NCBI GenBank assembly: GCA_015200025.1
Contig: CP054186.1
Coordinates: forward strand, 1,674,001 to 1,738,000
Direction of reading: 5' to 3'
Origin: Phycisphaeraceae bacterium
Lineage (GTDB): Bacteria; Planctomycetota; Phycisphaerae; Phycisphaerales; UBA1924
DNA length: 64,000 bases
Positions 1 through 7,733 of this stretch are shown here, piece after piece; position 1 is the first letter of the stretch; every line of letters starts with the position of its first letter. Below the pieces are notes generated by a model. That model searched no databases. It worked only from the letters and a program-made list of their open reading frames with translations, and was not told the origin of the DNA. A program made the position numbers and the translations under genes.

Positions 1-2
1 TT

Positions 3-749
3 GAGCGGGCCCGTTCGTCGGGGCTCGGGGCGGCGTCACTGTTCGAGCGCACGACCGGCGCGAGCCTGCCGAGGTGGCTGTCCGATGCGATGGCGCCGGA
101 GCCGGGCGTGGACCCCCGTGTGCTCCCTGTGCCGCTGGATATCCGGTGCGTGCCCGCCGACATGGAGGGCGAGTGCCCGCTGCCCGCGGGCTCGTTCGAC
201 CGGGTCGTCTGCGTGGAAGGGATCGAGCACGTGGTCGACCGTCACGCGACGTTGAACCTCCTGCGGTCGCTGCTGGCCCCGGGCGGGCGGCTCATGCTCA
301 CGACCCCGAACCTGCTGAGCCTCCGCTCCCGGGCGGCGTTCGCGCTCGCGGGGCAGCGGGCCTTTAAGAGCTACATCGACGAGTACACGTCGGTGTGGGG
401 GCGGTCACCCGACGGCTCGCGAACATACCACGGGCACGCGTTCCTGCTCAACTACTTCCAGCTCCGCTACTCGCTCCACCACTGCGGGTTCCGGATCCGG
501 CGTCTGTGGCCCAGCAACTGGTCTCCGAGCAGCCTGCTCATGAGCCCCGTGATCCCGCTGGTCTGGGCGGCGACGGCGTATTCGCAGCGGCGGGCGAAGC
601 GCCGCTTCGTTTCGTACCAAAGGTCGGGCCTGGCGCCCGAGGACGCGGACCCGCCGTACCGCGAGATGATGCGGCACCTGCTGAGCCCGTCGATGCTGTT
701 CAACGCGACGTTGATCGTCGAGGCCGAGGCGGTCGCTCGATCGGCGTGA
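3..749 (+). CDS. SAM-dependent methyltransferase, 5' end outside window
   Basis: The reading frame is open from the left edge, so the N-terminus is missing; 248 residues are visible. The visible part has the second half of a class I methyltransferase: an acidic loop, 'FDRVVCVEGIEHV' (motif II region) and 'LLAPGGRLMLTTPN' (post-II/III), as in Methyltransf_11/23 proteins. The C-terminal 110 residues contain one hydrophobic stretch and basic residues, typical of methyltransferases from surface-glycan loci. Substrate unknown. The glycine-rich SAM motif I would lie upstream or in the first visible residues and is not clearly seen. Confidence 0.75.
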   Translation, partial: ERARSSGLGAASLFERTTGASLPRWLSDAMAPEPGVDPRVLPVPLDIRCVPADMEGECPLPAGSFDRVVCVEGIEHVVDRHATLNLLRSLLAPGGRLMLTTPNLLSLRSRAAFALAGQRAFKSYIDEYTSVWGRSPDGSRTYHGHAFLLNYFQLRYSLHHCGFRIRRLWPSNWSPSSLLMSPVIPLVWAATAYSQRRAKRRFVSYQRSGLAPEDADPPYREMMRHLLSPSMLFNATLIVEAEAVARSA

Positions 750-762
750 GCCCGCGCGGGCA

Positions 763-1260
763 TCACGGGATCAGGTACATGAACTCTTCGCGGACGATTT
801 TCCCGTTCTCGACGGTGTAGACCCCGACCTCGTCCATCACCTGGCGTTGCCCGGTGGCCTTGGTCTCGACGTCCATTTTGAAGCGGACGGTGAACCCGGT
901 GCTCCCGACGAAGGGCCCCTCGGCCGAGGCCCCGTGGATGGCGTGCTCGGCGACCCACCCGTCGTTCTTGGCGCGGACGGCCTTGAGCCCGACCCAGGCC
1001 ATCCCCACGCCGTGGCCCTCGACGGAGGCGATCTTCTTCTTGTCCCACCAGGTGTCCTCGATCTCGGCGAAGAGCCCGCGGTTGAACATCTCGACGAGGC
1101 TCTTGCCGACCTCGAGGGGCCCCGGCCCCTTGCCGGTCATGACCGGGGTGGGGGCGAGGGGATCGCGTCGGGGCTTGGCGGTTTTGGCGCGGGCGGTGGG
1201 CTTGCGGGTCTTGGGGGCGGGCTTCTTTCGCGCGGCGGGGGCCTTGGATTTCTTGGCCAT
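763..1260 (-). CDS. NTF2/SnoaL-like protein with basic Lys/Ala/Pro N-terminal tail
   Basis: 165 residues. Residues 1-35 are a low-complexity Lys/Ala/Pro/Arg tail resembling histone H1-like tails. Residues 50-165 look like a SnoaL/NTF2 fold: 'VEMFNRGLFAEIEDTWWD' start helix, alternating strands, and a closing 'VGVYTVENGKIVREEFMYLIP', the usual ending of SnoaL-like ketosteroid-isomerase-type domains. No substrate can be named. The start is supported by GAGGAG seven bases before the ATG, and a TATCCT box lies at 1286-1291 on the same strand. The tail may bind nucleic acid (inference). Confidence 0.7.
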   Translation of the reverse strand: MAKKSKAPAARKKPAPKTRKPTARAKTAKPRRDPLAPTPVMTGKGPGPLEVGKSLVEMFNRGLFAEIEDTWWDKKKIASVEGHGVGMAWVGLKAVRAKNDGWVAEHAIHGASAEGPFVGSTGFTVRFKMDVETKATGQRQVMDEVGVYTVENGKIVREEFMYLIP

Positions 1261-1352
1261 GATCGTCTCCTCGGGGGGTCGGCGCAGGATAGCCCGGGGT
1301 CTCGGCGGGTGGTGTGCGGGTTCTATGATGGGCGGGGCAAGAAAGGGTTGCT

Positions 1353-2507
1353 ATGCGTGCGATCGTGACTGGTCAGATCGGGATGGAGAAGAAGCCGTAC
1401 CTCGACGCGGTGGCGAGGTTCGCGGGTCAGCAGGGCGAGCCGCTGTCGCTGTACCACGTCGGGGACATGATGTACGCGGAGGGGACGGACGTCCGGGCGG
1501 GGCGGATCTTGGACCTGCCGATCTCGAGGCTCAACTCGCTGCGGCGGGCGGCGTTCAAGGACATCATCGCGGACAGCTCGACGGGCGGCCCCGGCGGGGG
1601 GCCTCAGCCCAACATGATCGTGAACACGCACGCGACGTTCCGGTGGCGTCACGGGCTCTTCTCGGCGTTCGATTACGACCAGGTCCAGAAGCTCCAGCCC
1701 GAGCTGTTCGTCTGCCTGGTCGACAACATCGAGGTGGTGCACCACCGCCTGCACCGCGAGCACGACATCGACGCGACGCTCAAGGACTGCATGGTCTGGC
1801 GAGAGGAGGAGATTCTCGCCACGGAGCTGCTTAGCAAGTCCATCCCGGGCTCGCAGTTCTACATCATGGCCCGGGGCCGGCACCACCTCACCACGCGGAC
1901 GATGTTCCGCCTGGTCTGCCGCCCGAAGATGAAGAAAGTCTACCCGTCGTTCCCGATGAGTCACGTGATGGACATGCCCGAGGTGCTGGCGGAGATCGAC
2001 CGTTTCCGCGCCGCGCTGGCGGAACACTTCATCACCTTCGACCCGGGCGACGTGGACGAGAAGCTGCTGCTGGACCGTGGGATCGCGGCGGCCCGCGAGG
2101 GCAAGGAGTTCCTCGACGTGACGCCGCACACCTTCGGGGGGGGCAAGAACGCCGAGCCCGTCCGCGTCCGCGTCCGCGAGATCCTCGATATCGCGGGCGA
2201 CGTCGACGGGCAGATCTACATGCGCGATTTCAAGCTCGTCGACCAGTCCGACATGATCGTGAGCTACATCCCCGAGATCCCCGACGGCAAGGGCGGGGGC
2301 ATCCCCGGGCTCTCCTCGGGCGTGGAGCGGGAACTCCACCACGCCTTCGAGCACACCAAGGAAGTCTTCGTCGTCTGGAAGCCCAAGAAGGCGCCCAGCC
2401 CGTTCATCACCGAGACGGCCACGCGGGTCTTCGCGTCCGTCGACGAGGCCATGTTGTACTTCGAGAAGAACGGGTACTTCGCCGACAAGAACCTCTTTGG
2501 GAACTGA
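1353..2507 (+). CDS. Archaeal-type adenylate-kinase-like P-loop domain fused to a deoxyribosyltransferase-like domain
   Basis: 384 residues. Residues 1-200 follow the order of archaeal AdkA kinases: 'IVTGQIGMEKK' where a Walker A loop should be, 'YHVGDMMY', then 'MIVNTHATFRW' (AdkA has VDTHS/T), a 'LQPELFVCLVDN' strand and a lid-like Arg/Asp/Glu helix. The P-loop is degenerate: no GKT/GKS. Residues 300-384 ('VDQSDMIVSYIPEIPDG', 'LSSGVERELHHA', 'EVFVVWKP') resemble nucleoside 2-deoxyribosyltransferase-type Rossmannoid domains, with a Gly-Val-Glu where the catalytic Glu sits. Both assignments are by eye. It may handle nucleotides; activity unknown. A TATGAT box at 1324 and an AAAGGG site precede the ATG. 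Confidence 0.55.
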   Translation: MRAIVTGQIGMEKKPYLDAVARFAGQQGEPLSLYHVGDMMYAEGTDVRAGRILDLPISRLNSLRRAAFKDIIADSSTGGPGGGPQPNMIVNTHATFRWRHGLFSAFDYDQVQKLQPELFVCLVDNIEVVHHRLHREHDIDATLKDCMVWREEEILATELLSKSIPGSQFYIMARGRHHLTTRTMFRLVCRPKMKKVYPSFPMSHVMDMPEVLAEIDRFRAALAEHFITFDPGDVDEKLLLDRGIAAAREGKEFLDVTPHTFGGGKNAEPVRVRVREILDIAGDVDGQIYMRDFKLVDQSDMIVSYIPEIPDGKGGGIPGLSSGVERELHHAFEHTKEVFVVWKPKKAPSPFITETATRVFASVDEAMLYFEKNGYFADKNLFGN

Positions 2508-2525
2508 CCCTCCCCTCGGCCCTCG

Positions 2526-2565
2526 GTGGGTGGGGGCGGGGGTGGGGGCGGGGGTGGGGGTGGGG
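2526..2565. repeat. G-rich GGGGGT/C hexamer repeat between convergent genes
   Basis: Runs of five G separated by single T or C occupy the 40 bases between the upstream stop and the gap stop codon. Read on the + strand it fits a G-quadruplex pattern (four or more G-tracts with one-base loops). It ends directly at the GAPDH stop. Confidence 0.7.
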
Positions 2566-3606
2566 TTACTTGATCCCGTCTTTCGAGGCGATGTAGCGGA
2601 TGAGGTCGACGCACCGGGCGGCGTACCCCGCCTCGTTGTCGTACCAGCTCACGACCTTGAAGAACCTGGAGTTGAGCTCGATACCCGCCTTGGCGTCGAA
2701 GATCGAACTCCGCCGGTCCCCGATGAAGTCGCTCGAGACGACTTCGTCCTCGGTGTAGCCCAGGACGCCCTTCATGGACCCGCCGGCGGCGGCTTTCATC
2801 ACCGCGTTGATCGCCGCGAGGTTGGTTTCCTTGGCCGTCCGGAAGGTCAGGTCGACGGCGGAGACGTCGGCGGTGGGGACGCGGAAGGACATCCCGGTGA
2901 GTTTGCCCTTGAGGGCGGGGATGCAGAGGGCGACGGCCTTGGCGGCGCCGGTGGAGCTCGGGATGATGTTCATGTACCCGTTGCGCCCGCCGCGCCAGTC
3001 CTTCTTGCTCGGCCCGTCCTGGGTGGGCTGGGTCGCGGTGACGGCGTGGATCGTCGCCATGAGCCCCTCTTCGAGGCCGAAGGCGTCGTTGATGACCTTG
3101 GCGATGGGCCCGAGGCAGTTGGTCGTGCAGCTGGCGTTGCTGACGACGGTGTGCTTGGAGGCGTCGAAGACCTCGTGGTTGACGCCCATGACCACGGTGG
3201 GCACCTGGGCGGGCTCGCTCTTGGTCGGGGCGCTGATCACCGCCCGCTTGGCCCCGGCCTGGACGTGGAGCGAGGTCTTCTCGAACTCGGTGAACAAGCC
3301 CGTGCTCTCGAGCACGTAATGGACGCCCAGGTCCTTCCACGGGAGTTTGGCGGGGTCCTTCTCGGCCGTGGTGCGCGTGGTCTTCCCGTTGACGGTGAAA
3401 CTCGACTCGGTCGCGGTCACCTCGGCGGGCTTTCCGCCGAGCATGAACCGGCGGTGCATCGTGTCGTGGGTGAGGAGGTACGCGAGGTTGTCGGCGGGCA
3501 CCAGGTCGTTGACGCCCACGATCTCGATGGACGGGTCCTCCGAGGCGGTGCGGTAGAACAGCCGACCGATCCGCCCGAACCCGTTGATCCCGATCCGAAT
3601 CGCCAT
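2566..3606 (-). CDS. gap: Type I glyceraldehyde-3-phosphate dehydrogenase
   Basis: Oxidises glyceraldehyde 3-phosphate to 1,3-bisphosphoglycerate with NAD in glycolysis. 346 residues, normal length. N-terminal Rossmann motif '[10 protein letters not shown]' (7-16), Asp34 after the second strand as in NAD-dependent forms, catalytic '[12 protein letters not shown]' with Cys160, and C-terminal '[16 protein letters not shown]'. The ATG at 3606 is chosen over an upstream in-frame Met because [11 protein letters not shown] is the family N-terminus and a GGGAAG site precedes it. A TACGCT hexamer at 3671-3676 could be its -10 box. Stands alone, not linked to pgk or tpi here. Confidence 0.97.
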   Translation of the reverse strand: MAIRIGINGFGRIGRLFYRTASEDPSIEIVGVNDLVPADNLAYLLTHDTMHRRFMLGGKPAEVTATESSFTVNGKTTRTTAEKDPAKLPWKDLGVHYVLESTGLFTEFEKTSLHVQAGAKRAVISAPTKSEPAQVPTVVMGVNHEVFDASKHTVVSNASCTTNCLGPIAKVINDAFGLEEGLMATIHAVTATQPTQDGPSKKDWRGGRNGYMNIIPSSTGAAKAVALCIPALKGKLTGMSFRVPTADVSAVDLTFRTAKETNLAAINAVMKAAAGGSMKGVLGYTEDEVVSSDFIGDRRSSIFDAKAGIELNSRFFKVVSWYDNEAGYAARCVDLIRYIASKDGIK

Positions 3607-3735
3607 GGGTCTTCCCTCGCGTGAACGGGCCGCGCCCGGCACTCTCGGCCGGGGCAAGCCGCACGCGGGAAGCGTAGGGATCGAGACGGGCCGTCTTCCA
3701 TCCGCCGGGGTGATCGATCCGGCGCGGCCCCGCGG

Positions 3736-5112
3736 TTACCACCCGCCGGACGCGAGCGACGCCGAGACCGAGTCGGCCAGCGACCCCAGCGCCCGCGGAT
3801 CGTGGAGGGGGAAGGGCCAGGTCCGGTCCGAGGCCACGATGGATTGTGCGGCGTCCGCCGACGCCCGGGCCGCCCGCTCCTCCAACTCCCGGAGCCTCTG
3901 GGCGTGTTCGAGGCGGACGCGTGAAAGGAGCCGGTGCATCTCGTCGTAGTGTTCGCGCGGGTCGAGCCCCCGTGTGGTGGCCTCTCGGATCTCGCCCAGG
4001 AGGGCGGCCTTGCGCCGGGCGGCCCACTCATCGCCCAGCAATCCCGGGTCGTGTCTGGCGTGGTGAGCGGCCCACCGCGCCCTCCCGGCCTCCGAGGCCG
4101 ACACCACCCGCACGCCTTCGATCGGGATGCTCAGGGTGGCGCTGGCAACAACGGCCGGCGCGAGGGACCACCCGAGCCACGCCGCGAGCCACCGTTCGCC
4201 GGCCGGGTCGTACGCGGCCCCTCCCGTCCCGTGGATAAACAGGTCACACCCCGCGTGGCGGATCATGCCCGTCATCAGCAGGGCCCGGGGGGCCAACTCG
4301 GAGGCCGGGATCGATCCGAGCATCGACGCGAGGACGCGGCGCCTGGGCAAGCCCTCGCGGAGGTGCCAGAGGGGCAACTCGCCGCGCGTGGCGTCCAGGG
4401 GCCTGAGCCTCGATCCCGGGAAGGCCTCGACCGCGCGGTTGTACAGGTCCACGCACCGGCCCGGGTCGGCCCGCATCGTCGTCAGGACCTCCCCGAACAG
4501 CCCCGTCCTCGAGATCGAGGTGGCGAGGACCGTGGGCATCGGCCGGACCACGCCCGCGAGCAGCGAGTCGGTCGCCGCGATGACCTGCGACGCCAGCGTG
4601 GATTCTCCGGACGCCGAGGCCAAGGCCCCGGCGACTCTCGCGAGCCCGTCGGACACGCCGGGCGTGGCGGCGTCGGTCGGGAGGTCCCGGAGCCGGCGCG
4701 GGTCGGCGGTGGGTCGGCAGGCGGGCGGCACGTCCGCGCGGTTCCCGAGCTGCGGGCCGATCTCCCACGCGGCGGCGACGAGGCGCCCGTCGCGGCGGGC
4801 GGGGTATCGGATCACGGCGGGCTCGCTGCTGTCCTGGTCCACGGCGAGCCAGCCGGCCGACCCGCCGAGTTTGGCCGCCGCCGCGGCGCACGCGGCACGC
4901 TTGGCGAAGATCCCCGCGTGCCAGAACTCGACCTGGTGCCCCGACATGACGACCAGCCCGTCGGCGGGGAGTCCCAGCTCGGCCCGGAACGCGTTGGACG
5001 AAGCCGGTCTGGTGAACCCCCGGGCCAGGGAGGCCCACGAAGACCCGGCGGGCTCGATCACGACGGCACGCTCCGGGCCCGACCCGGCCGGGATGGAGTC
5101 AGGGAGTGTCAC
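3736..5112 (-). CDS. BshC-like protein of unknown function
   Basis: 458 residues from the GTG start. 'VVMSGHQVEFWHAGIFAKRA' followed by 'GWLAVDQDSSEPAVI' parallels the BshC signature (GQQxG..GP..T..K...A, then a substrate-loop xxDHDxxE). 'MIRHAGCDLFIHGTGGAAYD' parallels its mid-region, and the C-terminus (from about residue 370) is a charged coiled coil as in BshC. BshC adds cysteine to GlcN-malate in bacillithiol synthesis. Here the loop reads QDSSE rather than HDxxE, and no BshA/BshB partner is visible, so the function may differ. An ATG at 5166 overlaps the upstream gene and lacks an RBS; the GTG with a TACGCT box seven bases upstream is preferred. Confidence 0.5.
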   Translation of the reverse strand: MTLPDSIPAGSGPERAVVIEPAGSSWASLARGFTRPASSNAFRAELGLPADGLVVMSGHQVEFWHAGIFAKRAACAAAAAKLGGSAGWLAVDQDSSEPAVIRYPARRDGRLVAAAWEIGPQLGNRADVPPACRPTADPRRLRDLPTDAATPGVSDGLARVAGALASASGESTLASQVIAATDSLLAGVVRPMPTVLATSISRTGLFGEVLTTMRADPGRCVDLYNRAVEAFPGSRLRPLDATRGELPLWHLREGLPRRRVLASMLGSIPASELAPRALLMTGMIRHAGCDLFIHGTGGAAYDPAGERWLAAWLGWSLAPAVVASATLSIPIEGVRVVSASEAGRARWAAHHARHDPGLLGDEWAARRKAALLGEIREATTRGLDPREHYDEMHRLLSRVRLEHAQRLRELEERAARASADAAQSIVASDRTWPFPLHDPRALGSLADSVSASLASGGW

Positions 5113-5119
5113 CGGGCGG

Positions 5120-5125
5120 AGCGTA
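5120..5125 (-). promoter_or_regulatory. -10 box TACGCT, leaderless, for BshC-like gene
   Basis: Seven bases separate the hexamer from the GTG at 5112; no Shine-Dalgarno between them. It supports the GTG rather than the upstream ATG. Confidence 0.45.
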
Positions 5126-5158
5126 GTAGCCGAGGGGCCGGTCGGCGGGTCGCGTCGG

Positions 5159-5956
5159 TCACGCACGCGGAGGCGTCTCGCCGCAGGCCCGTCCCGTGGC
5201 GTGCAGCCCGGCCCGGGCCGACGCGGGCAACGCGCCCGAGGCCCTGAGGATCTCGCGGTGCATGACGCAGCGGTAGTGGGCGAGGCGGGCCGCCGGGTCG
5301 TCGAGGTGCTCGCCGAAACTGCGGTTGGGGTCGTTGTAGATCATGGTCACGGGGAGTTCCTCGACGACCAGTCCCGCCGCGGACGAGCGGACCCACATCT
5401 GCATAGGGAAGGCGTACCCGGTCTCGGTCAGGCCGAGCGACGCCATCGCCGCGGTGCGATGGGCTTTGAACCCGCAGAAGGAGTCGGTGAGGGCGAGCCC
5501 GAGGCGTTGGTTGAGCTCCGCCGTGATCGCCGCGTTGACCCCGCGTCGGTCCGCCGGCGGGGCGTCGTCCAGTGGGGTGGGCAGGAGGTACCGCGACCCG
5601 CTGACGATGTCCGTGGCGGGCTGGCCCGCCGCCCGCGCCGCGTCCGACGCCCGCATCCGCTCGACGAACGCGGGGATCTCGTCGGGCTCGTGCTGCTCGT
5701 CACAATCCATCGTGAGCACCCATTCGTACCCCTCGGCGTGGGCCCAGCGGAACGCGTCGATCAGGCTCTGCCCGTACCCGCGGTTCACGCAATGACGGAT
5801 CATGTCCACCGGGAACTCCGAGACGATCTCGGTCGTGCGGTCGGTCGACCCATCGTCGACCACCAGCACGTTCCCGGCGTGCGCGAGCACCCGCTCGAGC
5901 ACCCCCCGCGCGTACTTCTCTTCGTTGAACACCGGGATCGCCACCAGGAAACGCAT
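5159..5956 (-). CDS. Family 2 glycosyltransferase (polyprenyl-phosphate sugar transferase type)
   Basis: 265 residues. Begins directly with the GT-A fold: 'FLVAIPVFNEEKYARGVL', nucleotide-binding 'VVDDGSTDRT', then 'VLTMDCDEQHEP' carrying the DxD-type metal site, 'SGSRYL', and the acceptor-site region 'YNDPNRSFGEHLDDP'. This is the dolichol-phosphate-mannose-synthase-like group that charges undecaprenyl phosphate with sugar on the inner membrane. No membrane helices are visible, so it would act as a peripheral enzyme. GAGGTG lies six bases before the ATG; longer upstream in-frame starts are not homologous. Confidence 0.88.
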   Translation of the reverse strand: MRFLVAIPVFNEEKYARGVLERVLAHAGNVLVVDDGSTDRTTEIVSEFPVDMIRHCVNRGYGQSLIDAFRWAHAEGYEWVLTMDCDEQHEPDEIPAFVERMRASDAARAAGQPATDIVSGSRYLLPTPLDDAPPADRRGVNAAITAELNQRLGLALTDSFCGFKAHRTAAMASLGLTETGYAFPMQMWVRSSAAGLVVEELPVTMIYNDPNRSFGEHLDDPAARLAHYRCVMHREILRASGALPASARAGLHATGRACGETPPRA

Positions 5957-6185
5957 GGGCACCTCGCACGTACGGATCGCCCGCCGCGGCCCCGTGGATG
6001 CACCGGGACGCGACGGGTCGTACGGAGGGGGTACGGTTCGGGGCGGCGTCCGGTTCGCCCCGTGGTCGACATTTCGCCGATCGCCCACGCCCCGGCGCGG
6101 GCCGAAGGCCGTGCTTCGGACGTGTGGCGTGAGCCGGGTTCATTGTAATATGACTCCATCTCGCGGGGATGCCAGGAGTCGATCG

Positions 6186-7706
6186 ATGAAGAACCGCTCG
6201 CGATGGATCGTCGGTGTGCTGAGCGTCGGGCTTGCGTCCGCCATCGCTTCGGCGTCCCAACCCGAGGACGGGCCCGCCGGACGGGCCCGGGGCGACGATG
6301 CCAAGGCCGCGTTCCCCGCCGGGCGGGACTACATGCGTGAGCGAGCGGCGATGATCCGCGCGAAGTTCCCCGCGCCCGGGCCGGGTCGACAGGTTCGCGA
6401 CGCCGGGATCGCCCGGATCGACCTGATGCGCGACCTCCGCACGCTGGCCGCGATGTGGCATTTCGCGGGCACGACCTCCACGGTCTATCGCGCCTACGAG
6501 GCCAAGGCCGGGGAGGGCTCGTGGCCGGCGTCGACGCACGACCTGCTCGACGCGGTGTCGGGGCGTCTGCCCACGCCCAACCCCGACCTCGCCGCCGAGG
6601 CCCGGCGGATCTTCAAGGAGCTCGACGCCCTCGGCGCGTTCACCTCGATCAAGCAACTCCCGACTGAGCGCGTCTTCCCCGAGGCCGTGGTCGGCCTCGA
6701 CCGTCCGGGGCTGATGATGCTCACGCCGTGGCTCGGCGACGCGAGGCAGGCGTCCCGCATCCTCGTGGCTCGGGCCTCGGCCGCCTTGGCCGACGGGGAC
6801 CACGCCGCGTACCTCGACCTGACGGCCCAGACGCTGGCCCTGGCGCGGGCGCTGGAAACCGACGGGACGCTGATCTCGTACCTGGTGAGCGTGGCGGTCG
6901 AGGCCATGGTCCACACGCGGATCACCGAGGACGTGCTCGAGGGCCGTATCGACGGCCGATTGGCCCCGCGTGTGCTCGCCGTCATCGATCGGGCGCCGCT
7001 CGCGGACCACGTGTTCGCCCTGGAGAGCGAGCGGCTCTTCACCCTCGACGCCATCGACTGGGCCTACGGCACCAACGCCCGGGCCCTGAGCGACCTGCTG
7101 TCCATCACGGCCGCGAACGACTTTCCCGCCATCGGGATCGGGCGGCTGCTCTGGGCCCCGCGCGAGGACCAGCTCCACGCCGCCGATCGTCTCTACAGCG
7201 CGTTGGTCGACCGTCTCTCGGCGAAGCCCGACCCCGCCCTGCAGGCATGGGCACGCGAGTTCATGGGCCGCCTCGAAGCCAATCAGGCGTCACGGAACCG
7301 CTACGCCCTCATCGCCCTGCTTATGCCCGCCTTCGACCGGGTGACCCAACGCGTGGTTCCGCAGTATCTCGCCCAGCGGGGCGGGGTCCGCATGATCCTC
7401 GCCGCCGAGGCGTTCAAGGCCGACACGGGCGAGTACCCCGCCGACGCCGACCGTCTGGCGCCGAGATTGATCGGCGAGATCCCCGAGGATCCATTCCTGC
7501 GAGGGCACCGACTCCGGTACCGCCTCGTCGACCCCGGCGAGGACCGGCTGGGCCGGCCGTACCTGGTGTACGCCGTCGGTCCCGACGGCGAGGATCACGG
7601 CGGCCGAGACGACGACCGGGATCAGTACCGCGCCCTGATGAAGGACATGGGCCGGGGCTACGACCTGGTCATCAACTGGAAGCACATCCCCGAGCCGAGG
7701 GACTGA
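6186..7706 (+). CDS. Secreted protein with pseudopilin-like C-terminus, function unknown
   Basis: 506 residues. A signal peptide (residues 1-23, ending ASAS) starts at the ATG preceded by AGGAG seven bases upstream. The body is largely alpha-helical with no motif I recognise. The last 90 residues ('FKADTGEYPADADRL', 'IPEDPFLRGHRLRYRL', 'YLVYAVGPDGEDHGG') have the 'yP.....L....P.DPf.g..l.Y......yvlYSvG.dG.DdGG' layout of major pseudopilins and of many planctomycete exported proteins. A TAATAT box at 6146-6151 could be the promoter. Probably exported to the periplasm. Confidence 0.65.
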   Translation: MKNRSRWIVGVLSVGLASAIASASQPEDGPAGRARGDDAKAAFPAGRDYMRERAAMIRAKFPAPGPGRQVRDAGIARIDLMRDLRTLAAMWHFAGTTSTVYRAYEAKAGEGSWPASTHDLLDAVSGRLPTPNPDLAAEARRIFKELDALGAFTSIKQLPTERVFPEAVVGLDRPGLMMLTPWLGDARQASRILVARASAALADGDHAAYLDLTAQTLALARALETDGTLISYLVSVAVEAMVHTRITEDVLEGRIDGRLAPRVLAVIDRAPLADHVFALESERLFTLDAIDWAYGTNARALSDLLSITAANDFPAIGIGRLLWAPREDQLHAADRLYSALVDRLSAKPDPALQAWAREFMGRLEANQASRNRYALIALLMPAFDRVTQRVVPQYLAQRGGVRMILAAEAFKADTGEYPADADRLAPRLIGEIPEDPFLRGHRLRYRLVDPGEDRLGRPYLVYAVGPDGEDHGGRDDDRDQYRALMKDMGRGYDLVINWKHIPEPRD

Positions 7707-7719
7707 GCTTCGCGCCCCA

Positions 7720-7725
7720 TACGAT
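7720..7725 (+). promoter_or_regulatory. -10 box TACGAT of leuS, leaderless
   Basis: Eight bases before the leuS ATG, in the 27-base gap after the preceding gene. No Shine-Dalgarno. Confidence 0.5.
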
Positions 7726-7733
7726 CCGCGGCC

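Noticed and set aside
4127..6148. 673-residue open frame on the + strand
   Set aside because: It runs antisense across two genes with clear minus-strand protein features and has only low-complexity Arg/Ser/Gly sequence.
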